In this document: in pieces, positions 1 through 12,740 of the stretch
How the letters are laid out: every line of letters starts with the position of its first letter
Position numbering within the stretch: position 1 is the first letter of the stretch
Source: Rahnella bruchi
Lineage (GTDB): Bacteria; Pseudomonadota; Gammaproteobacteria; Enterobacterales; Enterobacteriaceae
Assembly (NCBI RefSeq): GCF_003614975.1
Contig: NZ_QZWI01000001.1
Location: 992,001 to 1,056,000 of the forward strand
Direction of reading: 5' to 3'
Length of the DNA stretch: 64,000 bases
Made by a program: the position numbers and the translations under genes
Notes under the pieces: model-generated
The model's database searches: none
Seen by the model: the letters and a program-made list of their open reading frames with translations, nothing else
Told to the model about the DNA's origin: nothing

Positions 1-3060
<3,060 letters not shown>

Positions 3061-3074
3061 GCAGAGGGATGCCG

Positions 3075-3096
3075 GAAAGGGACGCGGATCACAAAT
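3075..3096 (-). promoter_or_regulatory. Possible weak CRP site of lacZ
   Basis: The minus strand has a perfect left half TGTGATC, while the right half (TCCC) is poor. The centre is about 60 bases upstream of the inferred lacZ start, close to the -61.5 position of the E. coli lac CRP site. Position is the main support. Confidence 0.35.
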
Positions 3097-3124
3097 TCCG
3101 CGTCACAGGATCGTTAAAAGAGGA

Positions 3125-4207
3125 TCACAGCGCGCTGAGCTGACGCGCGATGCGGATCAGTTCCTGAGATAAGGTTTCCTGCGACACATTTTCTGCGCCG
3201 GGTGTGGCCGTTGTGTGGCGCTCGACCAGAGAAGTGGGCAGCAACAGCGAGGGCTGCTGATGATCGCCATGTGTATGCAGATGGCCGACAAGCCGGTTGA
3301 TACTTTCGTAACCGAGCTGGCGGAAATCCTGCTTGATGGTGGTCAGCGGCGGGAAGAAAAACGCGCTGTCTTCGGTATCGTCATAGCCAATCACCGAGAT
3401 TTGCTCCGGCACGCGCAGGCCAAACTCATGGACAGCACGCAGCACGCCTAGCGCCATCTGGTCATTGGCCACCAGGATCGCCGTAGGCCGCACAGTCTCG
3501 CTGAGTAATAACAATGCCTGCTGGTAACCGGAAGCGGCGCTCCAGTCGCCGTGCTGAACCGCACAGGGCGTAATATCACGTGTTGCCAGTGTATTCAGCC
3601 AGCCTTCATAACGTAAGCGCGCAGAGATGGATTCCAGCGGGCCGGTCAGCACCGCGATTTGCCGATGCCCAAGCGCCAGCAAATGTTCCACGCCCTGCTC
3701 CGCCCCGCAGTGCGGATCGAACAGAATTTTGAAAACGTCGGCCTGCGGATCCACATCCAGAAACAACGCCGGTAAATTGCCACAAAGCTGCGCAATTGCG
3801 CCAGCATCGTCATTCGACAGCGGCACGTTAATCAGTACGCCATCCACCCGCTGCGACATCAGTTCGTTCACCGCCGTGCGACAGGCGGTCAGACTCAGGT
3901 TATCAATCATCGAAATCACGACGTTGAAACCTAACTGGTTAGCACGGGTTTTCATCGCCGAGGCAATTTGTGAAGGGGCATGCAGCGCCAGTTCTGTGGT
4001 TGCGAGACCCAGCGTATAGCTTTGCTTACCGGCCAGTTGCTGGGCCACACGATTCGGCACGTAGTTCAGCGCAGCCATCGCCTGTTCCACTTTATCACGC
4101 GTCTTCGACGAGACATGCGCCGCCTGATTCAGTACGCGCGAAACGGTCTGATAGGACACACCCGCGTGGCGCGCGACATCATCAAGGGTGACAGATTTTG
4201 GCTTCAT
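3125..4207 (-). CDS. lacI: Lactose operon repressor LacI
   Basis: Tetrameric repressor that binds lac operators and is released by allolactose. At 360 residues it equals the E. coli length. The N-terminal helix-turn-helix includes YQTVSR, the LacI recognition helix, followed by the hinge NRVAQQLAGKQS and a periplasmic-binding-protein-like core. The sugar-site segment ANDQMALG and the GYDDTEDS segment match LacI rather than other family members such as GalR or PurR. The C-terminal leucine-rich tetramerisation segment is present but short. It lies just upstream of lacZ on the same strand, as in E. coli. Two clear operators in its neighbourhood support the assignment. Confidence 0.95.
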   Translation of the reverse strand: MKPKSVTLDDVARHAGVSYQTVSRVLNQAAHVSSKTRDKVEQAMAALNYVPNRVAQQLAGKQSYTLGLATTELALHAPSQIASAMKTRANQLGFNVVISMIDNLSLTACRTAVNELMSQRVDGVLINVPLSNDDAGAIAQLCGNLPALFLDVDPQADVFKILFDPHCGAEQGVEHLLALGHRQIAVLTGPLESISARLRYEGWLNTLATRDITPCAVQHGDWSAASGYQQALLLLSETVRPTAILVANDQMALGVLRAVHEFGLRVPEQISVIGYDDTEDSAFFFPPLTTIKQDFRQLGYESINRLVGHLHTHGDHQQPSLLLPTSLVERHTTATPGAENVSQETLSQELIRIARQLSAL

Positions 4208-4231
4208 GGCTCTCTACCTTCAGACTTCATG

Positions 4232-4612
4232 TTAAGGACAGCTTAAGTCGCCTTCTTCGCAGTGCAGAATGTCATTAATTTCTTTGGTGCGCTGCTCGGT
4301 TTTTTGTTGCAGACAGCCTGAATAAATCATTGGCTGGACAGAGCCCCCGTCAACGCCGGAAGACATAAAGGCGCAGTCGCTATCACGAAATGCAATCCAG
4401 CTGCGCTGGGCTGCTTTGAATTTGGTTTGCTGCTCCGGCGTAAGTTGCGCCATTTTTTGTTTGTAGGCCTGATTTAACAACACATCGCTGCGCTTGAAAT
4501 CCTGTCCGGCACAGATATTCATATCTATCTGCGTCGTGGCATTTTTACAATCAACTTCAGCAGCATGAACGAACGGTGTCAGGGCAAATAACGCGAACAA
4601 AGCTATACGCAT
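4232..4612 (-). CDS. LprI-like secreted cysteine-rich protein (DUF1311)
   Basis: Small protein of about 126 residues with a signal peptide (MRIALFALFALTPFVHAA). The mature part has the DUF1311/LprI N-terminal pattern: CKNATTQIDMNICAG, a YKQKM..LTPEQQ helix, AAQRSWIAFRDSDC, and further cysteines. Some relatives inhibit lysozyme; its role here is unknown. The start at 4612 was chosen over an upstream ATG at 4654 because it begins the signal peptide and has a GGAG site. It lies between lacI and fbaA, where E. coli has mscS and argO. Confidence 0.75.
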   Translation of the reverse strand: MRIALFALFALTPFVHAAEVDCKNATTQIDMNICAGQDFKRSDVLLNQAYKQKMAQLTPEQQTKFKAAQRSWIAFRDSDCAFMSSGVDGGSVQPMIYSGCLQQKTEQRTKEINDILHCEEGDLSCP

Positions 4613-4675
4613 AATTTTCTCCGCCAGGGGCGTTTCCGTTAACAGGACTGACATTGTGAAGATAAAACGGGCAAT

Positions 4676-4699
4676 AAAAAAGGGGCCGAAGCCCCTTTG
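4676..4699 (-). terminator. Rho-independent terminator of fbaA
   Basis: Minus strand: an AAAGGGGC/GCCCCTTT stem with a short TTCG-type loop, followed by a run of T. It lies about 50 bases after the fbaA stop. Confidence 0.85.
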
Positions 4700-4745
4700 A
4701 CGATTATCCTCACATTCCGGTGGTCAAGCACCGGAAGCGTAAGAA

Positions 4746-5825
4746 TTACAGTACGTCGATTGCGTTCAGTTCTTTGAATGCAAGTTCCAGGCGAGTCACC
4801 ATGGAAGACTGAGCAGAACGCAGCCATACGCGCGGGTCATAGAATTTCTTGTTAGGTTTGTCCGCGCCTTCCGGGTTACCCAACTGACCTTGCAGGTAAG
4901 CTTCGTTTTTCTTGTAGAACTGCAGGATACCATCCCAGTTAGCCCACTGGGTGTCGGTATCGATGTTCATTTTGATAACACCGTAGCCTACAGATTCTTT
5001 GATTTCTGCTGCAGTAGAACCGGAACCGCCGTGGAATACGAAGTTCAGGCTGTTGTGTGGCAGGTTGTGTTTCTTGCAAACGTATTCCTGAGAATCGCGC
5101 AGGATCGTTGGAGTCAGTTTAACGTTACCTGGTTTGTAGACACCGTGTACGTTACCGAATGACGCAGCGATAGTGAAACGCGGGCTGATTGCGTTCAGTT
5201 TTTCGTATGCGTAATCAACGTCTTGTGGCTGAGTGTACAGTGCTGATGCGTCCATATGGCTGTTGTCCACGCCATCTTCTTCACCGCCGGTGCAACCCAG
5301 TTCGATTTCCAGAGTCATGTCGAGTTTTGCCATGCGAGCTAAGTACTTGCTGCAAATTTCGATGTTTTCTTCCAGAGATTCTTCAGACAGGTCGATCATG
5401 TGTGAAGAGAACAGTGGTTTACCGGTTTTGGCGAAGTGAGCTTCACCCGCGTCCAGCAGACCGTCGATCCATGGCAGCAGTTTTTTCGCGCAGTGGTCGG
5501 TGTGCAGGATAACTGGCACGCCGTAATGTTCTGCCATCTGGTGCACGTGATGCGCGCCAGAGATTGCGCCCAGGATTGCCGCGCCTTGTGGCACGTCAGT
5601 TTTCAGGCCTTTACCCGCGATGAACGCAGCGCCACCGTTAGAGAACTGAACGATAACCGGTGAACGGACTTTCGCAGCAGCTTCGAGAACGGCGTTGATA
5701 GAGTCGGTGCCTACGCAGTTAACCGCTGGCAGAGCAAATTTGTTTTCTTTAGCAATAGCGAAAACTTTCTGTACATCATCACCAGTGATAACGCCTGGTT
5801 TTACGAAATCAAAAATTTTAGACAT
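4746..5825 (-). CDS. fbaA: Class II fructose-bisphosphate aldolase
   Basis: Zinc-dependent enzyme that cleaves fructose-1,6-bisphosphate to dihydroxyacetone phosphate and glyceraldehyde-3-phosphate. The 359 residues match E. coli FbaA in length. The catalytic/zinc segment VILHTDHCAKK carries Asp110 and His111. Other family motifs are ELGCTGGEEDGVDNSH (zinc-site glutamate), VHGVYKPGNVKL and NIDTDTQWA. It is the last gene of the epd-pgk-fbaA series, 129 bases after pgk, and ends at a strong terminator. The start ATG gives MSKIFDFVKPG as in relatives. Confidence 0.98.
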   Translation of the reverse strand: MSKIFDFVKPGVITGDDVQKVFAIAKENKFALPAVNCVGTDSINAVLEAAAKVRSPVIVQFSNGGAAFIAGKGLKTDVPQGAAILGAISGAHHVHQMAEHYGVPVILHTDHCAKKLLPWIDGLLDAGEAHFAKTGKPLFSSHMIDLSEESLEENIEICSKYLARMAKLDMTLEIELGCTGGEEDGVDNSHMDASALYTQPQDVDYAYEKLNAISPRFTIAASFGNVHGVYKPGNVKLTPTILRDSQEYVCKKHNLPHNSLNFVFHGGSGSTAAEIKESVGYGVIKMNIDTDTQWANWDGILQFYKKNEAYLQGQLGNPEGADKPNKKFYDPRVWLRSAQSSMVTRLELAFKELNAIDVL

Positions 5826-5859
5826 AGTTCTTTGTCCTGTATTCGTCGGCCGTAGATGG

Positions 5860-5873
5860 ATTGAATCGGTTTG
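5860..5873. promoter_or_regulatory. Possible Cra-like site between pgk and fbaA
   Basis: ATTGAATCGGTTTG agrees at about 12 of 14 positions with the degenerate Cra consensus RSTGAAWCSNTHHW. It lies 35 bases upstream of fbaA. Cra control of this glycolytic group is known in E. coli. This individual site is only a sequence match. Confidence 0.3.
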
Positions 5874-5879
5874 CTATGT

Positions 5880-5911
5880 CGCGCGAGTTCCACTGTGCAG
5901 CCCCTCGCGCG
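5880..5911 (-). other. Intergenic hairpin between pgk and fbaA
   Basis: Perfect 8-bp stem CGCGCGAG/CTCGCGCG with a 16-base loop and no T run. It is probably an mRNA processing or stability element rather than a terminator. Confidence 0.4.
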
Positions 5912-5954
5912 GCAAAGAAGAACAGGAAGCCGCTGGCTCCCCGCTCAGGGTTCA

Positions 5955-7118
5955 TTACTTCTTAGCACGCTCTTCCAGCATCACAACCGCTGGCAGTGCT
6001 TTCCCTTCAACGAATTCCAGGAATGCGCCACCGCCAGTAGAGATATAGGAAATTTTGTCAGCGATACCGAACAGGTCGATCGCTGCAAGAGTGTCGCCGC
6101 CGCCTGCGATAGAGAAACCTTCGCTGTCAGCAATAGCCTGCGCCACAATCTCAGTCCCTTTACGGAAGTTAGGGAACTCGAACACGCCTACAGGACCATT
6201 CCATAGAATGGTTTTAGCGTTTTTAATGATCTCAGCCAGGCGATATGCAGACTCGTCGCCCATGTCGAGAATTTGTTCGTCATCTTTGATGTCTTTTACA
6301 GACTTCACAGTGGCAGTTGCAGTTTCGGAGAACTCAGTGGCCACGCGAACATCTGTAGGAACAGGAATGTCGCAGGTTTCCAGCAATTTGCTTGCTGTGC
6401 CTACCAGGTCTGCTTCGTACAGGGATTTACCGACGTTGTTGCCTTGAGCAGCCACGAAGGTGTTCGCAATACCACCGCCAACAATCAGCTGGTCAGCAAT
6501 TTTGGACAGGGAATCCAGAACGGTCAGTTTGGTAGAAACTTTAGAACCACCCACGATAGCAACCATCGGACGAGCCGGGTTACCCAGCGCTTTACCCAGT
6601 GCTTCCAGTTCTGCTGACAGCAGCGGACCCGCACAAGCGATTGGAGCAAATTTGCCCACGCCATGAGTAGAAGCCTGCGCACGGTGCGCAGTACCGAATG
6701 CGTCCATTACATAGATGTCACACAGGGCAGCGTATTTTTTGGAAAGTGCTTCGTCGTCTTTCTTTTCGCCTTTGTTGAAGCGAACGTTTTCCAGAACAAC
6801 CAGCTCGCCTTCGGCAACTTCAACGCCATCCAGATAGTCTTTAGCCAGACGTACAGGAGAAGACAGTTTGTCTTTCAGGTAGTTAACAACCGGCAGCAGA
6901 GAAAACTCTTCGTTATATTCGCCTTCAGTCGGACGACCCAGATGCGAGGTAACCATCACGCGTGCGCCTTGTTTCAGGGCAATTTCGATGGTTGGCAAAG
7001 AAGCGCGGATACGTGCATCTGAAGTTACTTTGCCATCTTTAACTGGCACGTTCAGATCGGCACGGATCAGTACGCGTTTACCCGCTAAATCCAGATCGCT
7101 CATCTTAATAACAGACAT
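5955..7118 (-). CDS. pgk: Phosphoglycerate kinase
   Basis: Transfers phosphate from 1,3-bisphosphoglycerate to ADP in glycolysis. The 387 residues match the bacterial family. Visible motifs: the N-terminal substrate-binding [24 protein letters not shown], the hinge region GGSKVSTKL, and the C-terminal nucleotide-binding loop GGGDTLAAI with [10 protein letters not shown]. It follows epd on the minus strand after a 72-base gap containing a hairpin, and precedes fbaA. Co-transcription with both is likely, as in E. coli. Confidence 0.98.
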   Translation of the reverse strand: MSVIKMSDLDLAGKRVLIRADLNVPVKDGKVTSDARIRASLPTIEIALKQGARVMVTSHLGRPTEGEYNEEFSLLPVVNYLKDKLSSPVRLAKDYLDGVEVAEGELVVLENVRFNKGEKKDDEALSKKYAALCDIYVMDAFGTAHRAQASTHGVGKFAPIACAGPLLSAELEALGKALGNPARPMVAIVGGSKVSTKLTVLDSLSKIADQLIVGGGIANTFVAAQGNNVGKSLYEADLVGTASKLLETCDIPVPTDVRVATEFSETATATVKSVKDIKDDEQILDMGDESAYRLAEIIKNAKTILWNGPVGVFEFPNFRKGTEIVAQAIADSEGFSIAGGGDTLAAIDLFGIADKISYISTGGGAFLEFVEGKALPAVVMLEERAKK

Positions 7119-7163
7119 GGTGAATCCTCTCGTTGATTCTCTTTAAAGTTGCTTGAAGGCAAT

Positions 7164-7181
7164 TTCGGCCAGAAGGCCGGA
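7164..7181 (-). other. Hairpin between epd and pgk
   Basis: A GC-rich stem (TCGGCC/GGCCGG) with an AGAA-type loop lies just after the epd stop. No T run follows, so it is more likely a processing or partial attenuation element than a terminator. Confidence 0.4.
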
Positions 7182-7190
7182 ACAGCCGTA

Positions 7191-8207
7191 CTAGAAACCG
7201 CTAGCGGACATTGCCAATGTTGTATCCAACATTCGGTTGGCAAAACCCCACTCGTTATCGCACCAGACCAGTGTTTTTATCAGGTGCTTTCCACTTACCC
7301 GCGTCTGCGTTCCATCTACGATGGCGCTGTGGGGATCGTGGTTAAAATCTGTCGAGACTAATGGTAGTTCGGTATAGTCAACTATACCACGAAAAGCGCC
7401 TGTTGCGGCCTTTTGCAGCAGCTGGTTCACCTCGTCTACCGTCACAGAACCCTCGACAAATACGCTCAGATCAATGGCTGTAACATTGATTGTCGGCACA
7501 CGCACCGAGATCGCTTCAAAGCGATCGCAAAATTTTGGCATGATGCGCGTGATCCCTGCGGCCAGTTTGGTATCGACCGGAATAATGGACTGGCTGGCAG
7601 CGCGCGTACGGCGTAAATCCGCATGGTACGCATCGATTACCGGCTGGTCATTCATCGAAGAGTGGATGGTCGTTACCGTGCCGGACTCAATGCCAAAGGC
7701 ATCGTCGAGCAGTTTGATCACAGGGATAATACAGTTGGTGGTGCAGGACGCATTGGACACAATGCGGTGCTGACGTTCGAGCAGATCGTGGTTCACACCG
7801 TAAACCACGGTGGCGTCAAGATCATGACCGCCTGGATGCGCGAACAGAATTTTTTTGGCTCCGGCCGCAAGCTGTGCTTCACCGTCTTCGCGACTGCCGT
7901 AAACGCCGGTGCAATCGAGCACCACGTCAATGCTCAGTTCGCCCCAGGGCAACTGGCTGGCATCAGACTGATGAAGTAAACGGATTGAATCATCGCCGAC
8001 GTAAAGGTTCTCACCTTCCTGGCGGACATCCCAGGCGAAGCGCCCGTGGCTGGAGTCATATTTGAGCAGATGGGCCATGCCTTCAGGGCTGGCAATTTCA
8101 TTGATGGCAATGACGGTGATTTCCGCCCGACGCCCGGATTCGTATAACGCGCGCAATACGCTACGGCCAATGCGACCAAAGCCATTAATTGCAATACGTA
8201 TTGGCAT
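7191..8207 (-). CDS. epd: Erythrose-4-phosphate dehydrogenase
   Basis: NAD-dependent oxidation of erythrose-4-phosphate to 4-phosphoerythronate, on the route to pyridoxal phosphate. It is of the GAPDH fold at 338 residues: Rossmann motif [20 protein letters not shown], catalytic Cys155 in SNASCTTNC, and the C-terminal [13 protein letters not shown]. Sequence specific to Epd rather than GapA includes [12 protein letters not shown] and [14 protein letters not shown]. The start at 8207 (MPIRIAING) has a GGGAGA site; an in-frame ATG at 8249 would add 14 residues with no family match. First gene of the epd-pgk-fbaA group, with a Cra-type site upstream. Confidence 0.96.
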   Translation of the reverse strand: MPIRIAINGFGRIGRSVLRALYESGRRAEITVIAINEIASPEGMAHLLKYDSSHGRFAWDVRQEGENLYVGDDSIRLLHQSDASQLPWGELSIDVVLDCTGVYGSREDGEAQLAAGAKKILFAHPGGHDLDATVVYGVNHDLLERQHRIVSNASCTTNCIIPVIKLLDDAFGIESGTVTTIHSSMNDQPVIDAYHADLRRTRAASQSIIPVDTKLAAGITRIMPKFCDRFEAISVRVPTINVTAIDLSVFVEGSVTVDEVNQLLQKAATGAFRGIVDYTELPLVSTDFNHDPHSAIVDGTQTRVSGKHLIKTLVWCDNEWGFANRMLDTTLAMSASGF

Positions 8208-8660
8208 ACATCTCCCTGTTACACGGTTGTTACTCAATATCAGTAACACCTATAGTAATGCAGCGTGCGTTTACGGTGAATCACCATCGTCATCTGTCAG
8301 CACGATGCGTGCGGCAGAAAAATTTCAGTTTCCGGCACGATAACAACCTGGTGACGATGTTAAGCTCAAATAGCCCGACTGAAACGGTTCAGCTGAGAAT
8401 AAACCAAACAATGAACAAAAGGAATAATTCGTCAGTCTCAGGCGCATTAATCGCGCCGAACGCTTAAAAAAACATCAGGCAATTCTGTGTATTCACAGTG
8501 ATTTTACTTTTTCATCACCTTTTCGACAGTGATTATTCTCAAAAACCGACGGAATGAAACAGCGTCAGGATGCAGGGAGTTTAGCTGAGTCCGCACCTGA
8601 AGGGTTTGACCTGCGTCATTTCGCGAGAAACTGAGAACCTGCGCATGAAATTGCAGACGA
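8208..8660. other. epd-tkt intergenic region
   Basis: About 450 bases without a convincing gene. It contains the Cra-like palindrome and an inverted repeat CTGTG/CACAG near 8485-8498 whose spacing does not fit CRP. It presumably also carries the epd promoter. The open frames here lack ribosome sites and family similarity. Confidence 0.6.
8379..8392. promoter_or_regulatory. Cra (FruR) operator upstream of epd
   Basis: CTGAAACGGTTCAG is a near-perfect palindrome matching the Cra consensus TGAAACGTTTCA with one change in the centre. It lies about 170 bases upstream of the epd start. Cra repression of the epd-pgk-fbaA promoter is established in E. coli. Confidence 0.7.
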
Positions 8661-8688
8661 AAAAAAAGCACCCGAAGGTGCTTTTGAT
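8661..8688 (-). terminator. Terminator of tkt
   Basis: AGCACC/GGTGCT stem with a CGAA-type loop, flanked by A and T runs, about 15 bases after the tkt stop. Confidence 0.85.
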
Positions 8689-8702
8689 TAAAAAAGGTCA
8701 GA

Positions 8703-10697
8703 TTACTTCAGTAACGCCTGTGCCTGAGCAACAACGTTATCCACAGTGAAACCAAACTCTTTAAACAGCAGGTCTGCCGGAGCAGACTCACCGAAGCTGT
8801 GCATACCGACGATTGCGCCATTCAGGCCAACGTATTTAAACCAGTAATCCGCGATACCCGCTTCAACCGCAACACGTGCAGAAACGGCTTTCGGCAGTAC
8901 GGATTCACGGTAAGCGGCATCCTGTTTGTCGAAAGCGTCAGTTGAAGGCATGGAAACCACGCGCACTTTGGTGCCAGCAACAGCCAGTTTATCGGCCGCT
9001 TCCACGGTGATACCCACTTCGGAACCGGTCGCGATCAGGATCACTTCCGGCGTACCGTCGCAATCTTTCAGCACATAACCACCGCGTGCCACGTTTGCCA
9101 GCTGTTCAGCGGTACGTGGTTGCTGGGTCAGGTTCTGACGGGAGAAGATCAGGGTAACCGGGCCATCGTTACGCTCAATCGCGTATTTCCATGCCACAGC
9201 AGATTCAACCTGATCCGCAGGACGCCAGGTGCTCATGTTTGGCGTAACGCGCAGGCTGGCGATTTGCTCAACAGGCTGGTGCGTCGGGCCGTCTTCGCCC
9301 AGACCGATGGAGTCATGGGTGTATACGAATACGTTGCGGATTTTCATCAGCGCAGCCATACGCACAGCGTTACGCGCGTATTCCACGAACATCAGGAAGG
9401 TCGCAGAGTACGGCAGGAAACCGCCGTGCAGCGCGATACCGTTGGTGATCGCCGTCATACCGAATTCACGCACGCCGTAATGGATGTAGTTACCCGCCTG
9501 ATCGTCGCCGATAGACTTAGAACCAGACCACATGGTCAGGTTGCTTGGTGCCAGATCAGCGGAGCCGCCCAGGAATTCAGGCAACACTTTACCAAAAGCT
9601 TCCAGCGCATTCTGGGACGCTTTACGGCTGGCGATGTTTGCAGGGTTAGCCTGCAGCTGTTCGATGAATTTCTGTGCTTCGGTTTCCCAGTTCGCTGGCA
9701 GCTCGCCGTTCACACGACGTTTGAACTCTTTTGCCAGTTCAGGATGCGCTTTAGCGTAAGCATCGAACTTGTCGTTCCATGCAGCTTCTTTCGCTTTACC
9801 CGCTTCTTTTGCATCCCACTGAGCATAGATATCTTGCGGGATTTCAAACGCAGCGTATTTCCAGCCCAGAGCTTCGCGGGTTGCAGCAACTTCAGCAGCA
9901 CCCAGCGCCGCGCCATGCACATCGTGAGTACCGGCTTTGTTCGGAGAACCGAAACCGATCACGGTTTTGCACATCAGCAGGGATGGCTTATCGGTCACTT
10001 TATGTGCTTCTTCGATAGCCGCTTTGATGGCGTCAGGATTGTGACCATCAACACCGCTGACTACGTGCCAGCCGTAAGCTTCGAAACGCTTAGCAGTATC
10101 ATCAGTGAACCAGCCTTCTACGTGGCCGTCGATGGAGATACCGTTGTCATCATAAAACGCGGTCAGTTTGCCGAGCTTCATGGTACCGGCCAGAGAACAC
10201 ACTTCGTGAGAAATGCCTTCCATCATGCAGCCGTCGCCCAGGAATGTATAAGTCTGGTGATCGACGATGTCATGGCCTGGTTTGTTGAACTGCGCAGCCA
10301 GCGTACGTTCTGCAATAGCAAAACCAACGGCGTTCGCGATACCCTGCCCCAGCGGCCCCGTGGTGGTTTCAACGCCTGGAGTGTAGCCGTATTCAGGGTG
10401 ACCCGGGGTTTTGGAATGCAGCTGACGGAAGTTTGCCAGTTCGCTCATCGGCAGATCATAGCCAGTGAGGTGCAGCAGGCTGTAAATCAGCATTGAACCA
10501 TGGCCGTTGGACAGCACGAAGCGGTCGCGGTCAGCCCAGTGCGGGTTCGTCGGGTTATGGTTCAGGTAATCGCGCCACAACACTTCGGCAATGTCTGCCA
10601 TGCCCATAGGGGCACCAGGGTGGCCGGAATTCGCTTTCTGCACGGCATCCATACTAAGTGCGCGAATAGCGTTCGCAAGCTCTTTACGAGAGGACAT
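8703..10697 (-). CDS. tktA: Transketolase
   Basis: Thiamine-diphosphate enzyme of the non-oxidative pentose phosphate pathway, transferring two-carbon units. The 664 residues match E. coli TktA. Visible are the N-terminal [20 protein letters not shown], the TPP-binding motif beginning [12 protein letters not shown], the substrate-site GHGSM, the [16 protein letters not shown] loop and a C-terminal domain with IATGSEV. Gene order (epd upstream, loiP divergent) fits tktA rather than tktB. It has its own terminator. The upstream region is shared with loiP. Confidence 0.97.
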   Translation of the reverse strand: MSSRKELANAIRALSMDAVQKANSGHPGAPMGMADIAEVLWRDYLNHNPTNPHWADRDRFVLSNGHGSMLIYSLLHLTGYDLPMSELANFRQLHSKTPGHPEYGYTPGVETTTGPLGQGIANAVGFAIAERTLAAQFNKPGHDIVDHQTYTFLGDGCMMEGISHEVCSLAGTMKLGKLTAFYDDNGISIDGHVEGWFTDDTAKRFEAYGWHVVSGVDGHNPDAIKAAIEEAHKVTDKPSLLMCKTVIGFGSPNKAGTHDVHGAALGAAEVAATREALGWKYAAFEIPQDIYAQWDAKEAGKAKEAAWNDKFDAYAKAHPELAKEFKRRVNGELPANWETEAQKFIEQLQANPANIASRKASQNALEAFGKVLPEFLGGSADLAPSNLTMWSGSKSIGDDQAGNYIHYGVREFGMTAITNGIALHGGFLPYSATFLMFVEYARNAVRMAALMKIRNVFVYTHDSIGLGEDGPTHQPVEQIASLRVTPNMSTWRPADQVESAVAWKYAIERNDGPVTLIFSRQNLTQQPRTAEQLANVARGGYVLKDCDGTPEVILIATGSEVGITVEAADKLAVAGTKVRVVSMPSTDAFDKQDAAYRESVLPKAVSARVAVEAGIADYWFKYVGLNGAIVGMHSFGESAPADLLFKEFGFTVDNVVAQAQALLK

Positions 10698-10945
10698 GTT
10701 CTACTCCAGGTCGGATTAAAAAAGCAGTCAAGAAAGTCATTTTCTCAGACTCGGCATTAAAACGGCAATCTCTAATCACTCTCGTGATTAAGTTCACAAA
10801 ATCCGCTTTTAAATCAGTGCGTTTTTTCGGACTTACACTATAGATCGGGTACTGCGAAAAACCTACCCTAACGCTATTCTTACAGTCAGAGCCTTTTTCT
10901 GGCTGCATTCACTGTTTTTTTAACTTTCTCCGGGAACCCAAATTA
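10698..10945. promoter_or_regulatory. Divergent promoter region of tkt and loiP
   Basis: About 250 bases between the two divergent starts. No operator is recognised. It is AT-rich around 10740-10880, where promoters for both genes are expected. Confidence 0.4.
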
Positions 10946-11698
10946 ATGAAATTTCGCCCTGTTTTGTTGAGCCTTTTTGCCGCGTCGCTGGTCAGCGGCT
11001 GCGCGACCGTCAATACCGATACGTTAATGCAGTCCGGCGCTCAGGCTTATCAGGCATATACGCTGAGCGATGCCGACGTTAAAACGCTGAGCGTGCAGTC
11101 TTGCGAAGAAATGGATAAAAAAGCACAGATTGCTCCGGACGACAGTGAATATGCACAGCGCCTGAAGAAAATCTCGGCGGCGCTGGGCGATAACATCAAC
11201 GGTACGCCCGCCAACTATAAGGTTTATCTGACTAAAGACGTCAACGCCTGGGCGATGGCCAACGGTTGTATCCGCGTTTACAGCGGGCTGATGGATATGA
11301 TGAACGACAACGAAGTTGAAGGCGTGCTCGGCCATGAAATGGGCCACGTCGCGCTGGGCCATACCCGTAAAGCCATGCAGGTGGCTTACAGCACCACGGC
11401 GGCGCGTTCTGCGATTTCGTCACTCGGCGGTGTCAGCGCCACTCTGTCGCAATCACAGCTGGCGGATCTGGGCGAGAAATACGTCAATGCGCAGTTCTCG
11501 CAGAAACAGGAATCTGAAGCCGATGATTACTCTTTTGATTTGCTGAAAAAACGCGGCATCGATCCGACCGGTCTGGCGACCAGCTTTGAGAAGCTGGCGA
11601 AACTGGATCAGGGAAGCAGCATCGGCTGGTTTGACGATCACCCTTCCTCTGAAGCCCGCGCTCAGCATATTCGCGATCGTATAGCTTCCGGAAAGTAA
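10946..11698 (+). CDS. loiP: LoiP-type M48 lipoprotein metalloprotease (copy 1)
   Basis: Outer-membrane zinc protease; E. coli LoiP (YggG) cleaves Phe-Phe bonds and is made under low osmolarity. The 250 residues start with a lipoprotein signal ending in LVSGC (Cys19). The zinc motif HEMGH is at 130-134, with a downstream QESEADDYSFDLL supplying the third ligand. The position beside tkt is the conserved loiP locus. A second, closely related gene follows 199 bases later on the same strand. Between them is a terminator, so the two are probably transcribed separately. Confidence 0.93.
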   Translation: MKFRPVLLSLFAASLVSGCATVNTDTLMQSGAQAYQAYTLSDADVKTLSVQSCEEMDKKAQIAPDDSEYAQRLKKISAALGDNINGTPANYKVYLTKDVNAWAMANGCIRVYSGLMDMMNDNEVEGVLGHEMGHVALGHTRKAMQVAYSTTAARSAISSLGGVSATLSQSQLADLGEKYVNAQFSQKQESEADDYSFDLLKKRGIDPTGLATSFEKLAKLDQGSSIGWFDDHPSSEARAQHIRDRIASGK

Positions 11699-11705
11699 TC
11701 ATTTT

Positions 11706-11738
11706 ACGGGATGCGTCATTTTTCGCATCCCGTTTTTA
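11706..11738 (+). terminator. Terminator of loiP copy 1
   Basis: Perfect 10-bp stem ACGGGATGCG/CGCATCCCGT followed by TTTT, seven bases after the stop codon. Confidence 0.85.
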
Positions 11739-11897
11739 AAATTCCAAAAAGCTTATTATTTCCTTAACTTTCTGATTAATAGAAATAAGCCATCACTAAA
11801 TCTGAAAATAACATCTTACCCGCGCTTTTTCTCGCTTACTTAAGCCGATTGGTTATTCTTCCTCAGCAGTTAATTTAACTATTAAGGAAGATGGATT

Positions 11898-12656
11898 ATG
11901 AATTTTCGTTTAACCTCAATTGCATTAGGCGTAGCGGTATTATTAAGCGGCTGTCAGAACGGCTCATTAAATACTGATGCAATGATGAAATCCGGCTCAG
12001 ACGCTTACAAAGCGGCTACGCTGACAGATCAGGATGTCATCAACATGACTGACGGTGCCTGTAAAGCGATGGATGCCGAATCTAAAATTGCTTCATCAAA
12101 AAGCAAATACACAAAACGTCTGAATAAAATTGCCAAAAATCTTGGTAATAATATCAATGGCACACCGGCGAATTACAAAGTTTATCTCACCAGCGACGTT
12201 AACGCCTGGGCGATGGCCAACGGTTGTATCCGCGTTTACAGCGGTCTGATGGACATGATGACAGACGATGAAGTGGAAGGCGTTCTGGGTCATGAAATGG
12301 GTCACGTCGCCCTCGGTCACACCAAAAAAGCCATGCAGGTCGCGTATAGCGCTTCTGCCGCGCACAATGCTGCGGGTGCAGCCGGTGGCATTGCGGGACA
12401 ACTTTCCAGCACCCAGCTGGCTGATCTGGGTGAAGACCTGATCAACGCGCAGTTCTCGCAGAAACAGGAATCTGACGCAGATGATTATTCCTATGACTTG
12501 CTTAAAAAACGTGGTCTGCCGACTCAGGGCTTAGTGACAGCCTTTGAGAAACTGGCGAAAATGAGCGGTGGCAGCGAGAAGAGTTTATTCAGCTCGCATC
12601 CGCCATCTCAGGAACGCGCCGACCATATCAAACAGCGTATTGCTGACAATAAATAG
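11898..12656 (+). CDS. LoiP-type M48 lipoprotein metalloprotease (copy 2)
   Basis: Tandem paralogue of the preceding gene: 252 residues, lipobox LLSGC (Cys19), zinc motif HEMGH at 132-136, and QESDADDYSYDLL. The central catalytic part is nearly the same as copy 1, while the N-terminal 90 residues and the stretch after the zinc helix differ. The upstream and N-terminal DNA is more AT-rich than copy 1. It has its own AAGGAAG ribosome site and AT-rich leader, and a terminator follows. It sits where speB lies in E. coli. A distinct substrate or regulation is possible but not shown. Confidence 0.9.
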   Translation: MNFRLTSIALGVAVLLSGCQNGSLNTDAMMKSGSDAYKAATLTDQDVINMTDGACKAMDAESKIASSKSKYTKRLNKIAKNLGNNINGTPANYKVYLTSDVNAWAMANGCIRVYSGLMDMMTDDEVEGVLGHEMGHVALGHTKKAMQVAYSASAAHNAAGAAGGIAGQLSSTQLADLGEDLINAQFSQKQESDADDYSYDLLKKRGLPTQGLVTAFEKLAKMSGGSEKSLFSSHPPSQERADHIKQRIADNK

Positions 12657-12710
12657 TCGTCAGAAATAAAGTGTTTGCCAGGATGAAAAGTTTCAGAAAC
12701 TAAAAAGTCA

Positions 12711-12738
12711 GGGGGCATTCAAACATGCCCCCTTTTCG
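12711..12738. terminator. Bidirectional terminator
   Basis: GGGGGCAT/ATGCCCCC stem with A-rich sequence on one side and TTTT on the other, between the convergent loiP copy 2 and the mdtQ-like gene. Confidence 0.8.
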
Positions 12739-12740
12739 TT

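Noticed and set aside
8485..8498. CTGTGTATTCACAG palindrome as a CRP site for epd
   Set aside because: Only four bases separate TGTG and CACA, against six between TGTGA and TCACA in the consensus, so CRP geometry does not fit.
9120..10496. Long open frame antisense to transketolase (458 codons)
   Set aside because: It lies wholly within tkt, which is unmistakable. Its translation has no family features and its length reflects codon bias on the other strand.
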